Below are positions 7,892 to 23,126 of a stretch of 64,000 nt of DNA, piece by piece. Source of the DNA: Plenodomus lindquistii (Eukaryota > Ascomycota > Dothideomycetes > Pleosporales > Leptosphaeriaceae). A program made the position numbers and the translations under genes. The notes under the pieces were generated by a model. The model saw only the letters and a list, made by a program, of their open reading frames with translations, did no database searches and was not told the origin of the DNA. Within the stretch, counting starts at the first letter, position 1, and each line of letters opens with the position of its first letter. The stretch spans positions 992,001-1,056,000 of the forward strand of contig JANUWI010000014.1 of assembly GCA_025504975.1 (NCBI GenBank). Direction: 5' to 3'.

Positions 7892-10068
7892 TAAATAATT
7901 AGACTATATTTAGTAGCTTTAGTGCTAGTAGCAAGCGCTCTATAAGCCTAATATAGTAGAAAACGCTGCTTAGAACTACCTAACCCTCTATTTTATAAAA
8001 TCCTTTTTTAAACTTTTTAATATAGGTTTTTATTAATATTGCACTATAACTCTGCGTATTATAATAAAGGCTAGGCTATTACTTTATATTATAATTTATA
8101 CCTTTCTATTTTTAAACTATATTAGAAATAGAGCTAGCTTTCTATACTATTTTACTATATAAGCCTATTAATAATAAAGCCTATAATAAAAGTAATAAAT
8201 AGTTAGTAAACTAGTACGCGTTTATTATTAACTAGGTAAAGGCTATATTATAGAGTATATAACTTTATACTATATATAATAAAAATAAAAATATATAGTA
8301 TTTTAATATTATAGTTTTACTATTAGACTTTACTTTAGTACTTTATAGCTATAATAGATTCTAATATAAAAGTATATAATTATAGAGTATCTAATCTATA
8401 TATCTACTTAGAACTGTAGACCTATTATTAAATACTAAAAAACATCTCTTTTATAAAACTAATTTCTATTTCTACTACTTTTACCTCTATTTAGAATATA
8501 CTGCACTCTATAACTACCTATAGAATACTACTATAAATTATATAATAGATAACTTTACTTAAGCTATAGTACTATTTTTAGGTATTAAAGTTAAGCTATT
8601 TAATAGTAGAGCTATTAAAGCGCAGGTCTAGATTAGTATCTAGATAGTAGTAAGTTTATATAAAAAAATAGATCTAGTCTAGTATATAATACGCGCTAAG
8701 TGTAACGTTTTTTTAGTTAATAAAGCTATTAATATAGCCTCTACTAGTATATAAGCTACTTTAACTAGTAACTGCCTTTCTAACCTCTCTACTTTTATAG
8801 AACTAGGAATTATAATTATTAGCTCTAAATATAAAGTCTACTACGCGTTCCTCTCTATACCTATATTCTCTAATAACTTTATTAGTAGAATAGTATTAGT
8901 GCTTAGATATAATAAATAGCTTTTACTATTAATAATATAGATAGTATAGAGTATCTTTTAATTAGCAAGGCTATATAGGAATATTCTAGAATATAGTATA
9001 AATAAAAGTAGAGATAGGTTTTAGAGCTTATTTTTTAGTTCTATATTAGAGAGTATTATCTATATAGGTAAAAGTATAGTAGAACTACAGTAATATAGTA
9101 TATCTATATAATTAATATAATACTATAGTTAAAGCTTTATTCTATACGCTAATTAGCCTAGTAAGTTAATTAGAGATATTAAGTAATTTAGACGCGTTAC
9201 TAGCAATCTAAACTAGGTTTTAACACTACTATTTTATATTATTAATAATAAATATTACTATTAACTATACTATCTAAAATATATATTATTTACCTTTTAC
9301 TTTTTATAAAATATAAAAGGTTACCTTTCTAAAATCTTTAAGTTATTTAAATTGCCCTGCTTTACTTATCTAGCTCTAGATTTAGATTTAAAGTTACTAT
9401 CTAATTTAGGCTTATAGTCTATATTCTCCTCTATATTAGTATTACTCTAGGTTGCGTTTAAAAATAAAAGCATAGAATTTAGAAATAACTAAAGCGTGTT
9501 TTTCTAATTAGAATTGCTTAAAGTAGCTCTAGTAGTAAAGTATATTAATACTTATTTATACTACTTTATATACTTAGTTTATTACTTATACCTAGTAGTT
9601 AAGGTCTCTAGATAGTATTTAGTATATTTCTTTCTAATAAGCTACACGTACTTTAATCTGCTAAGCTATTTAATTTTACTATTTTTATACTAGAGTTACA
9701 CGTAGATATCTAGCTAATATACTTTTAATCTAGCTTTTAGCTTATATAAGTCTAATTATAATTTAACTATATATAGACCTATCTTTTTAAAATAGGTTAG
9801 ATCTATTCTAATTTAGGTTTTTCTATCTTTTAAATTAAATATTATATTTTTAGAAGATATTTTTAATAACAATTCTACTTTTCTAGAGTAGAGCTTATTA
9901 CTTTAAACTACTATGTAGTATAGTTATTAGGTTATACTAGCATTAATAATAAAACGCGTAAAGTAGAAGCTATTAGTATAGAAAAAACGTATTACTATAT
10001 AACTACTAAACTCTATTTTACTATTATAGTAATTAAATATCTTAATTATATTGTTTTCTATAAGTAAC

Positions 10069-11790
10069 CTCTAGAGTACTTCTATAGTTTCTAGAGTAGC
10101 AGCTATTTATCTAGCTTTAGTTAATAGAGAGCTATTTAAGCCTTTTTTTACTACTATACTTAATAACTCTAAGCCTATAGTTACTTTAGAAGTAATAGTT
10201 ACTAGAGGGGTATTAAAGCGCCTTTTTACTGCTATACCTAAAAATTCTAATTCTATAGAATCTTTGCCTTTACTAGAATACTAAGGTTCTAGTGCTTCTA
10301 GTGCTTCTAGTACTTCTAGTACTACTAACTTTTTAAATATAGAACCTTTTTTATTTTCTATCTGCTATAATAATACTGCGCCTAGAGGCTAATATTTAAA
10401 GAATTTCTATAGTTTTATAGCTTTAATTATAAGCGTATTACTTTTATATTAGAACTAGCTTAATTATATAGACTTTAATATTTTAAGTAGTATCTGCTCT
10501 ATAGTTTTTAGTAGATTATACTCTATATTATATAATTTAATACGCTAGTCTAGTTTTCTAAAAGAGTTTATATAAACTTTAATAGCGTTAACTATAGTAT
10601 TTTTAGGCATCTATAAAACGTTTATAAATTTAATAATTATTTATATTTAAAGCGTAGCTATATTCTATATTTCTTCTAGATTTTTAGTTAGCTGTTATAA
10701 CTTAGTAATAGTACTCTACTAGTAATTTTAAGCTTCTAGACTTTTATTAACTACTATTTTAAACATCTGCTAAAAGTAGTTAGATATAATAAACTAAAGT
10801 AGTATATTCTACTCTTTTAGCTTTTTCTAAAAGATAGTAAATCTATTTAGAAGTAGATTTTATTACTTTTTTATAGCCTTAGAATATTTAGCTTCTTCCT
10901 TAGTGTTTCTAATAGTAGGTAGATTTACTTTAAAAAGAGATATTTTATTTATTATTATAGCTATACCCTTTATTTAGCCTTATATAAACTTTTATAGAAA
11001 TTTAAAATCTCTATATAACTTGTTTACTACTATTTCTTTTACTTGCTTAATAGCCTGTGTATTAGCTGCTACTTTTAAAAGTTATATTTTAAAATTAGAG
11101 CCTTTACTAAGCTCTATAGTTTTATTATAAATAAGTTTAATATAATTACTATTTTTCTACTTTACTTTTTTACTTGCAAGCTTAAGGTATTCCTTTTTAA
11201 TCTTTTTTTATAGTTTATCTATAATATTTTACTGCGTAGAATTTAGATTTTTGCTTTTTATACTCTACTATATCTTTACTAGCTTGTATATATTCTACTA
11301 TTTACTTTTAATATATAGTAGACGTAGTTTTTTTATTCTGTGTGCCTAGAGCGCTGCAACCTATCTAGCGTAGAAATTAATAGGTAGATAATCTTTATTC
11401 TTTTTATTTACTATAGTATTATCTTTATCTTTTTTATCTTTTTTAAATTCTTTACTTGTAGTAACGCTATTTGCATCTAGCTTGCTAAACTACTTAGTAA
11501 ATTTTCTATTATCTATTTTAGGCGCTGTATTATTATAATACTTCTAAATAGACTAGTTTTTCTTTTATAACTTTAACTAGAATAGGCTAGAAATAGTAGG
11601 TAATAGAATTAGAGATATAGTAGTCTATAGGACTTTAGAACTAGACGCATTTATTAGTGTAGTAGTAAGTAAAAAAGCTAATAGGTTTATAGATCTACTA
11701 GTAATCCTTTTAATATATCTAGATACTACTATAGAATTTATTTTTATACACTAAGTTAGTAGTGCTGCAATAGTAGGTAATATTAAAAAA
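10069..11790 (+). pseudogene. RIP-degraded gene, about 570 codons, unidentified
   Basis: A single plus-strand frame can be followed for about 570 codons; all the stops I saw are TAA or TAG. Leu codons TTA/CTA greatly outnumber stops. That favours this strand as the sense strand, since RIP makes Leu from Ser and Pro but makes stops only from Gln and Trp. It includes a Ser-rich repeat at 10287-10322 and, late in the frame, a clearer segment RLEIVGNRIRDIVVYRTLEL (about 11590-11650). Apparent hydrophobicity is largely a RIP effect. The frame may extend upstream of 10069. I do not recognise the family. Confidence 0.35.
10287..10322 (+). repeat. 9-bp tandem repeat, four copies
   Basis: Units TTCTAGTGC, TTCTAGTGC, TTCTAGTAC and TTCTAGTAC follow each other. 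In the surrounding degraded frame they encode a Ser-Ser-Ala/Ser-Ser-Thr repeat, consistent with a low-complexity linker of a former protein. Confidence 0.7.
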
Positions 11791-14700
11791 TACAAAAGTA
11801 AAAAAAATCTACTTACAAATTAATAGAGATATAATAATAAATAGAATTAGATTAAAGCCTACTTAATTGTGTTTAAAGATGCTTATAGATTTATATAAAA
11901 AAGGAATTTTATAAAGTTATATACTTTTATACTCTACAGATAATAGTTATAAATTTAAAGATAAAGGTAATAGAATACACGTTTAATATACTCTAGATAT
12001 AAAATAAAGTAAAAGTAGCACTTAATAGTATATATAAATTAGGTCTAAAAACTATAAAGTACTAGAAATAGTTTATAAATATTATAATAGTAGGTAGTTA
12101 ATATTAAAGATTTACTATAAGTATATAATCTACTATTAAACGCTAGTATATAAGCTGCTTCTATACTAAAGTAATAGTTAATAACTATTATATTTAATAT
12201 AGAAAGGATGTAAAGCAGTTTAAATCTAAGTTTAATAATTAGTAGACTTATTAGTATAAGTATAGATATTTCTTTACTTTTTTATTTTAGAAATAGTTAT
12301 AAATAAGTCTTTCCCTATAACGTTGCACTGTAATATAAAGAAAAAGCTAAAGTAAAAGAATTTTACACTTATATACTATTAAATCCCTATTTTTCTAGAG
12401 TATTAAGCGTTTAGTTCTATTAGAGATATAAAATTCTATATAATAGAACTACATTATTAATATTATTCTCTAGTAGCCCTAGTAAAGGATTAAGTACTTA
12501 TATTCTATAGCGCGTTATACATATAATATACTATTTTAGAAAATCTAAAAGGTAGTTTAAAATTACTATTTTTACTACTACGTATAATACTATAGTAATA
12601 GCATCTATGCACGTAGAATAGAGGCAGACGTAGCTTTTTAGGTAGCTAGTTCTAAGTATTACATTTATTATCTAATATTTAGACGTATTATTTATTATTA
12701 AAACTTTAGAATATATTAACTTTTTATTATCTAAATTACGTACCTACAGTAAAGACTATAAAGAAGTTAAAAGTAACTAAGTATTTATTAAAAGTACTAG
12801 AAAATATTTATAGTATAAAAAAGTACTAACTAATTTCTAATATAAATTCTAATAGAGGCGTAATTAGAGAATAGACGTAAAACTCTACTAGAGATTGCTT
12901 AAAAAAGTAGTCTGTAACTAAAAATAGTAGAGAGTAATTTTAGAGCTTAGTAAGTACGTCTATATTTATTATTCTAGAACTAAAAACTAGATTCTCTGTT
13001 ATTATATCTATATACTAGTAGAGCTTAGTATTATATTTAATAAAAAGCGCTAAAGGCTAACTAAAGGCTTAGGTATTAATAAGTTAAAAATCTAGATATT
13101 TTTATTACATTAAATCTCTATATAAACCTTAGTTCCTAAAAACTTAGCGTAGTAACTAAGAAGTAAAAAAAGAATATTTTCTTTACTTAGAGGATGGATA
13201 TTACTAACGCAATTTTAATAATTATTAATAAAATGCTTAATATTTTAGAAGGTTTAACTATACTAAACTTCTAGTACTAGGTATTTATTATATACATAAC
13301 TAATTTTCTACTAAGTATATATTAGTTAGACTCTAGTATAGTACTTTTTAAATAAAGTTAGAACTTACATATATATAGCCTAAAAGAGAGTCCTTTAGAC
13401 AATTAAAATATTTATAAAAGTCTAAAACTAATACCTAACTATTTATAGTAAAGTATAACTAATACTTTATGTTATAAAGTTACTACAGCGTGCCCTGTAG
13501 CTAATTTTTACTAGAATAAACTAGTAGAAAATCTATTTAAAACAACTTTAAATTATATATAGTAGAAAACTATAGCTTTATTAAAAACTTTATAGTAATA
13601 GTAGAAAAGTAGGCTATAAATTGTAGTATAGTATACGCTATCTAATTATATAACTCTAAATATAGTTATCTATTCTCTATAACCTATATTTTAAAGCCTA
13701 TAGTATATAGACTAGGCTCTAAAAATAGTAAACTATTATATATTATAGCTATGCTTTATAAAGCGTAAGTAGTAGCTATAGTACTAGTAAAGTAGTATAA
13801 GTACCTAATAATAGCTATTAAATCTAAGCTTTAATAACTAATAAAGTTACTCTATTTAACTACTAACAGACTAGGTCTCTAATACAGGCATTATAAAATA
13901 ATTTATTATAATTCTATTTTTTAGTATAGCTACTAGAAGATTATAAGCTATAGTTACTAATTTTATAGTGTATTATATATTACCTATTACGTTTACTATT
14001 TAAAGCCTAGCTCTATACTGCCTATACTATTACATTTATAACTATAAACCTTTAATAACTCTATATAGTAAAAACAAGCTATATTTTATAAGTTAGGTAT
14101 ATTCTAATTAGAAAGTAGTTTAATAGTCTCTAGCTTGTAATAATAGGTGTAAAAGACTATACTAAAAGTCTATATAGCTAATAGTTCTAGAAAACTATAG
14201 AAGGTTATTATTACTTATATACTAAATACTAGAGGGATAATATTCTAGCGTGTAATATAGTGTTAGGTAACTTATAAATAGTTTCTATTATAGAATTACG
14301 CGCGTAGATAACTTTTAAGTGTAGATAAAAATAATGTATTTATTATTATTAGTTTATAAATACTAGACTCTAGAATATATAATAAACGCCTAGTAATAAA
14401 GGTAATAATACAGCTTCTAGAGTAGAGGTAATACTTCTAACTAACTACGCTAACTATACTAAGTAGAAAGCTAGGCGCTTTAAACGTAACTAATTTTAAT
14501 TACTAATAATACTAATATTTTCTTCTATTAGAAATTAGCTTATAAATTTAGGCTATATTATTTAACTATAATCTAAATTTAAGTAGAAGCTTGCGTATAG
14601 TATACTATAAAGTAGGCTAGCTAAATATATTTACTTATAACTAAATAATAATATATAAATAGCTTTTTTATAGTAATAATTAAAATATAGAATAATTTAT

Positions 14701-17700
14701 AGTAGTATAAAAAACTTTAAAAAAGCTATAGAGTATATAGTATAGCGCGCACTATTAGTTATAGGCTATTAGTAATAGTATTATAGTACGTTTACTTTTA
14801 CTACCTACTAATCTCTATAGTTAAAATTAACTTTACTTTAGATTACTATAATAAAGTATATAAAAGTACGCAATAATTAAAAAAAAAAATCTTTAAAGTA
14901 AAACTTCTAAAAAATAGAAATACTAATAAGGTTTTTATAATTCTAGCTATATAATACTAGCGTTAGCTATAGTTAAAAACTATAAAAGTAAGCCTCTAGT
15001 ATAGCTAAAAGTATAAAGTAAAAAGCGCGTGCGCGTTATATAGTCTCTACGTTTTAAATAAGCTTTATATTAACTATTTTATAATTTAATTAATACTACT
15101 ATAAATATACCTATTCTAACTGCTAAAAGTTATGTTATAGAGGCTAATAGTATATTAGAAGAATGCCCTATTAATACTATATTCTTATTCCCTTCTAATT
15201 CTACCTTTCTAGTATATTCCCTCTTTATAATAACTTAAAAACTAGTTTTAAATATCTAGCTTACTCTAATAACTACGCGTAGTATATTTTTAGAAGGTAA
15301 TTTTATTTTATTCTACATTCTATTATTAAAATAAGAAATATAAATACAGAGATTAATAGTATAGTCTAGAATATTCTTTTCTAAATACTAGTAGCTTTTA
15401 ACTCTAGCTTAAGAATATAGAGCTATAGAAATACTAAATAATATAATAAACCTCTTTTAGAGCTATAGATTTTAAAGTAGGCTTAGCTGTAGCTTTTATA
15501 GCTATAGTTAATTAATAATACTATAGCTATAGTAGCGTGCTTTAGTAATACTATAATTTATTATTATATATATAGCTTCTACTAACGTTTTTTTAACTAG
15601 AAAAGTTTCTATAAGGTATATTTACAATATATAGTAATAATTTTTCTTTTTACTAAAATATCTTTATATATTCTTTAATCTCTAATATAAAGCAGGTACG
15701 TCTCTGCCTATTAAACTTATTTTTATACTTTAATTTAGTAGATTCTAGAACTTATCTATATTCTATAATAAATTACGTAGAGAGTTAAAGTACTATACTT
15801 TTTTATTTATGTTTAGTATAAAAGCTTCTAACTACTTAAGCTTTACTGCGTTATACATAGAAATATAACTAAGTATAGATTTTTAAACTTTATATAAATA
15901 TAGATATAGAATATCTAGCAGACTTATTTTTAATAGAAGTAAAGTTATAGTGTAGTATTATAAAGTTTTAAAATAGTATCTATTTTCTATTATTTAAAGC
16001 GTAGCTGTTAACATGTTTATATTTCTAGAGTTTAGATTTTAAAGCTATAGATATAATACCTATACTAAGTAACTAAAAACTAACTTACATAATTATAGAC
16101 TTTATAAATAGTAGAGAGAGAAATAATAGAGCAGTAAAATGTCTATATAAGCGTAACTAATACTCTAGAGTATAATTATAGCTATTATATATTGCATTTT
16201 CTTTATTTAGTATTTACTAAGAGTATAAAACTCTGCGTTACTACAAGCTAGCTCTCTAGATAAACTTCTAAAATACTAGTAAGTAAATAATACTATAAAT
16301 AAATACTAGTTTATATATATAGTAAACTTTACCTAACTTAGTATTCTAATTTCTTAATAAAAAGTCTAGAGCTATACACGTTTATTAAAGCTTCTACCTC
16401 TAATTATTAAAAAGCTATTTTTGCACTGCGTAAAGCAACTATAAAAGCTCTTTATATTTATAGTTAGTTAAAAAATACTTATTAATCCTATTCTAATATT
16501 TATATAGAGGTTAAGAATTAGCAGTAAAGCACCTATACTAAAGATAAACTTTAAGTAGAATACTATTACTTAAAAGCCTAGTATAAGCTTATCTATAATT
16601 ATTAGTATTATTTTTACTTTATTTATTTTTATTATAATTCTACTACTATTATAGTTTTACTTATAGTGTTAAGATTTTCGCTAGTTTATAATATAGTGTC
16701 TCTATAATTATAGAAGGAAAAACAAGGTTGTATTAGATACTCTTTAGATAGCTCTAATAAAATAAATAAAGTTACTAAGCACTTTTTCTTTACATACTAA
16801 TTTATTTAATATGTTTTATATAAAGGAACTTAGCTACTCTAGCTGTAAATAAAGTCTAGATAGATGTATATATAAATTAGAAGTTTCTTTTTATAAACTA
16901 TTTAAAAACACAATTAATTTTTAAAACTAGTATTATTACTAAATAGGTATTATATTACCTACCTTTATAATTATAGCGTAAAGAACTATTAAAGATAAAT
17001 TATAAGCACGTAGAATTAACATCTATTTATTATAAATTATAGTTAATAGAAGTAGAGAGCTAGATGTATTCTTTAAAATTAACTAGAATGCTATAGAAAT
17101 CTTATCTACCTTTACTATTGCGTAGGCTGCTTTTTAATTACTATAATCTATTACTCTATAGCTTTACTTCTATATTAACGTCCCTCTAACTAATTATAGA
17201 ACAAAGATAGTACTATTAAAGGCTAAAACTATTTTTAAATCTCTAGTTTAAATAGGCCTTTTTAACTTTTAACTATTAACCTATAAGTATAATATAGCAG
17301 CTGTAAAAAGAATAGTAGATTTAATTTAAATATAAAATTACTATAATATAGATCTATAGATTATAGTAACGTGCTTAGGTATATAGCTTAATCTATTAGA
17401 ATTAGAGTATTACGTGTACTATAGAGATTAAGCTCTATCTAGCTAGAAAATTCTAGCTTTAGTTGCTTATTTTAAAAGACTACTAAGCTTAGTTATTAGT
17501 TTAGTAGACAATTGTAAATATAGCAAGCTTATTCTATTAAGAATAGAGAAAACAAAGCGTATAAAAGTTTTATAGAAAAAAAATATACTACTATCTAATA
17601 ATATAGGCATTATATAGCAAGTTTTACTTTTTCTACTTTTCTTTAGAGCTTGTTTTATACTTTTAATTACCTAATTTTATCTAGACTTTATAGCTAGATA

Positions 17701-17782
17701 GAAGTAGTTTAAATAAAGTACGTATTAGTATACTATAGATTTACACTTTATTATACACACGTAATTAATAATTTATTTTATT

Positions 17783-18561
17783 AACAAGCTATATATAAAA
17801 CCTAAATAAAGTTATTATATAGCCTTTTTACCTCTTGCTTTTTATATATAGAAGCTAACTAAGTTGCTTATTTTAATAGAATTAGTAGAAGTAGCTTCTT
17901 TTAGACAGTATAATCTATAGTTCTAAAAGGGCTATCTAGCTATTACGCTTCTATAAGCCTCTGTAGAGTTATAAAAAACCTACTAAGTAGTAGAGTAGTT
18001 ATTATAATACTTTATATTAAAAACTAGATGCTCTTTTATATTAAATCTATATAGAAAAATATATGCTATTAGAAAGGTAGTAACTAGTATATAGAGATTA
18101 ATTATACACAAGGTATAGAACTACTATTTATTAGAAACTAGAATAAAGTTTTTTTTAGACGCTAATATAGATATAAAAGCCCCTTTAGCGTTAGCTTATT
18201 TTAATAATGTATAGAACTATAGTAATAAAAGCTATTTTTATAAAAAATAGGCGCTACGTCTAGTTTAAAATAGAATATAAATATAATTATAGTATTAAGT
18301 ACACTAGTTACTATAGCTTAGTTATCTTTAATAGTCTAAACTACACTTTTTTTTAGTTTAATTATATTTAAAGCATTATTAAAATTTAGCTTATACCTCT
18401 AAAACTATATATTTAAATAATAATAGCAGCTTTAGACTTTAGGTACTACTAAGTTTAGAAAATATTTCTAAGCGTTATTAGTATTAAAGTTACGTATAAA
18501 GCTTTTAACTATACGCGCTAGAAAATATAACTTATTTAAAACTATAGCTATAGTAGTTATT
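17783..18561 (+). pseudogene. RIP-degraded open frame, about 260 codons, unidentified
   Basis: One plus-strand frame runs about 260 codons with stops restricted to TAA/TAG and no TGA seen. The content is rich in Arg, Gln and Tyr after allowing for RIP. No domain is recognised, and I cannot exclude that the true coding strand is the opposite one. Confidence 0.2.
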
Positions 18562-21500
18562 TTAGAGGCGCTAGTGCCTAGAGATAGAAAAAAGTCTAGT
18601 TTAGATTTATTAGACTAAAGAAAGCGTGTTTTCTACTATATTATATTAGCTAGATAGTTATAATATAGACTACTATTCTAATAGACTAGATTACTAACTA
18701 CTTTAGGCTTAAAAAACTTTATGTAATAGTTAATAACTATTACTATTTTATAAAAGATTATTTACTAGAGGGCTGTAGATGTATAATAAGCGCTATTATA
18801 GTTAGTAAATACTTTACTTTTTAACACCTATAAAACTTACGCATTGCTAATAGTTATATTATTTAGTACTTAATCTGCGTAAATAACGTTATAGCCTATT
18901 ATAATTAGTAGTATTTAATACTTCTAGGTAACTAGATCTTTTATACCTATTTTATTTAAACGCTAACCTCTATTATAATTAGTAAATAACTATAGTAGAG
19001 AATAGTTAACTATAGTTATTATTACTATAACCTTTATATTATTTTTAAGTAGATTAAATATCTATAGAGAGGTATTAAAAGTTTTATAAAAGGTATTCTA
19101 AATAGCTTCTAAATTATACTATCTATTTTTAATATAAGTAATAATAAATTAGATCGCCTATAAAAGTAATACTTTTTTTTTTTCTAAAAGTTTTTAGTAT
19201 AACTTCTTTAAAACAGTTTAGTAATTTAGCAGCGCTTTATTATAAAAGAAATATACTAATTGTAATAAAGCTACCTAAATAATATTAGTATACGCTGTTA
19301 TATATCTAAATAACTTACTAGCTAATATACTATAAATAAAATTAAAGAAATTATTAATTTTACTACTAAAGGGTGTAAAGAGCCTATCTAGGTATTATAA
19401 ATACTAAAGAGAAATTACTTCTTTTACCCTGCCTCTATTAAAACTAAGTATTCTAATACTAGTAGTTAGTAAAATAAAGTAAAAGATTACGCTATAGTAG
19501 TTAACGCTATATAGAACGTATTCTAGTAATATATACTAGTTATTATTAAACTATAAATAGATTTTAAAAATCTTAATATATATATTATATAGAGCGTAAC
19601 TACACATAAATACCTTCTCTAGCATTTATAAAAAGTAATAAAAGTAAAACTAATAGCTTTTAATATCTGCAAAATATAGATAATGTAACGCTAGAGCTTA
19701 TTAATATAAACTATTTAATAAAATACTAGCTTTAATATATTTTACAAATACGTTTTTAAATACGTTTACTATTAATATTAGAAACTTTCTCTACACTTTA
19801 GAGCTTACTATGTATAAAAAGATAGTAGTAAAATATATAGAAAAGTATAGTTTATAAAAGAAATAGCTTAGACTAAAGTCTATACTATGTAATTAAAACT
19901 ACTTTCTCTGCGTTAGCTAATATACTTACTATACGCACTAGAAAAGTAGCTAGCTAGAACTAAAGCTAAGCTAAAAATAGAGGTAATAAAGTACTAGAGC
20001 TAAGCTTAGAAAAGCATTTAATAAAGAAAGTCTATAAGATACAGTTTAAATAGAGATAATAAAAATTCTAACAGTTAGCTAGCGTAAGTAAAGTAGAGTA
20101 GCTAGTTATTTTTACTATATATATATACTAATAGGCGCTTTAATAAATACTTAAAATATATAAAATTAAATAACTACTATAATTTAACGCGATTTTATAG
20201 ATTAGCGTTAGATAAAGTAAGTAGCTATTACTTTAATATACGCGTATAAACTAAAGTTAACTTTAATAATTAAAGCTCTAGAATATTAATAGGGCTAATC
20301 TAATTATATATATTCTATTAAACTTTCTATACGTTAGTATACCTCTTTCTCTCTATTAGAGCCTCTATTAAAAGATCTATAGTTTTATTAGCAGCTACTA
20401 TCTTATTAAAACAGTCTAAAGACGTTTCTATAATAAAAAGAATATGTAGTAGAACTAGCAAATTAGATATAGATAGAGTAAGAATTTAGTCTGCAAGCTA
20501 ATTTACTACTACTTTTAGACTGCTAAAATTGCTAACAAAACAGTATATAACGCTAGAAAATTAAAAGAAAACCTTTCTATATAGTATAGTACTAATACTA
20601 TTAAGATTATATACATTCTATATAGTTATAAGTTCTAGTAATATAGAGATCTAAGTACTAGATATATTTATATTTTAAACATTATAGTTAATAATAAAAA
20701 GTAAAGTTTTTATACTACGTAGTTTTAATAACGCCTATAAATAGACCTATTTATAGACTAGTATATTAACAGCACTTTCTAATAGTATACTTAGCAAGAT
20801 TAATTTAGATTTCTTCTCTATAAAAGTTATATATAAAGGTTTTAAATTGCCTAGATATATTAGAAGCTTAAGTTAAAGTTTATAATATATTACAATTTTA
20901 TTATCTAATAAATATTTAAAGGTAATCTATAAGATTACCTCTATATTTATAATTAACGTGTAATAGATAGAGATAGTAAATGTAATTTATAGATCTAAGT
21001 TTTTCTAATTACCTGTATTTTATTACTTAATTATAAATTTAAATTTATATAACTAAAAATAGTAGAGCTAATTCTAATTTTATTAATATTATAGCACTAT
21101 TTTACTTTATATATAGAATACTTAATTATTAGAGAATAAAAGAATACAGAGCTCTGTATTATATAATATTCTCTATATTAAATAGCACTTTTATAAGCTA
21201 ACAAGCCGCTTTATATTATAGTATTGCTTAAGTTCCTCTAGACAGTCTTTAGTTTAATTATCTGCTTGTATTTAAAAAGCATAGAGATAAGTTATTAGAT
21301 AATATTTAGTAATTAGAGAGAATTTTTAAATAAAGTAGGTGTTTAAAGTTGCATAATAAAAATGTTTTTAATATAGTAGTTTATAAAAAGAACTTTACTT
21401 CTATACTAAGTTATACTAATTTTACTATAGTAGCTTTATATAGAGTTAATTCTACTACTAAAGCGCTAGCTCTAGATTTACGCAGCGTTAGCTACTTTAT

Positions 21501-23126
21501 AAAACTCTATTATATTTAAGCAGCAGATTACTTTTTAGATTTTAATAATAGATAGTAGACTGTTTACCTCTTTTTAAATAGTACTATAACTATTTATAAA
21601 TTACTAATATTTACTAACTTAACCTTTTAGATACTTTACATCCTGTTTTTACTTATATTATTAAGTTGTATATTAATAAATAGAAGCTACTAGATAGTAA
21701 TATATTCTGCAAGATATAGTACTACTATTAGAAGAAAGATAAAAAAGTAGAAAATTGCTAGTAGGCGCGCTTAGATAAGTTTAAACTAAAAGATCTCTAA
21801 TAACTTTTAAAAAGGGATAAATTAGCTTTAGCATTTAACGCTTTTATTAACTTTCTAGGTCTCTAGGCTAAAGTGCAGCTAGAAGCTCTATATTAGCTAT
21901 TAACTCTAAAATGTAATAAGGTATATACTAGTTACTATAAATAGAGCTAACTAATATTAATGTAATATAGAAAATAATTAACTATTTTAGCTATATAAAG
22001 TATACTTAGACAGCAATTCTTTAATATAATAGAAGTACTATATTATTATCTATTATAGATGCTACTATAGTTAGTTATTTTAAACTACTTACTTTTTATT
22101 ATTTCTACTTTAATAGAGCCCTGTTACTAGATTTAATAGATTATTAAATCCTTTTTTTTTTAGTGTCTAATAATTAATAGCGCTATACATTAGTAAATAA
22201 CCTATATGCTATAATAGGGTTAATACTATCTCTTTAAACATTTTTTAAAGCTCTAAAGTTTCTAGAATCTATATGTAAAATACTAAGGGATTTTATTAGT
22301 ATTAAATATAAGCGTACTATCTACTCTAGCCTTATAGTAAACTACTTCCCTCTAGAGAAGATAATAATTTAGATAACTAAAACTAGTAAAGTAGAACTTA
22401 CTATTCTAATTACTAAAGTAGAAGTAGTAAAGATATTTTATATTAAGCTCTAGGCATTCTACAGCTGCTACTTTAATAGTCTAACTATATTTACTTCTAG
22501 AAAAGAATTAGATAGTATAAAGCCTTTAGTTAAAGGCCTAAATCCTATTTTATAGTAGCATCTAGCTAGATTTATAATATTAAAAGAATTTAAAACTAGG
22601 CGTGCGTAAGAACTAGCTACTACTAACCTCTATACTAAGCTTGCTTAAAAATACCTTTATAGAGTAAATCTAATCTATACCTCTTCTAATAATACTTAAG
22701 TTTGCAGAGTTATACTTACAGGTTATCTAGAGGTCTATCTCTAGAGGTTTAAAGCGCTATTAGAGGCTGTTTATATTATAAAAAAGTAAAAAAGTAGTTA
22801 TATATTCGCAAATAATCTAGCATGTAATAAAAATAAACTGTTCCTTTTTTATATATATAGAAGTAATAAGCCTAAAAGTACCTTTTTTAGCCTTAGTTAC
22901 TATTACCTATTTTCTACTTTTTTTAGATATTTACTACTTTAGGTTAGTGCCTTCTAACTACATTCTAATTAATATTTATTCTATTTAGACTAAAATACTT
23001 AGTAGCCTAGTAACTAGCTTTTATTTTAATATTAATATTAATATAATTAATTCTAATAATACTATTAATTCTAGTCTAGAAGTAATATTATAGATAGATC
23101 TAACTATAATAACGTCTGCCTCTATA

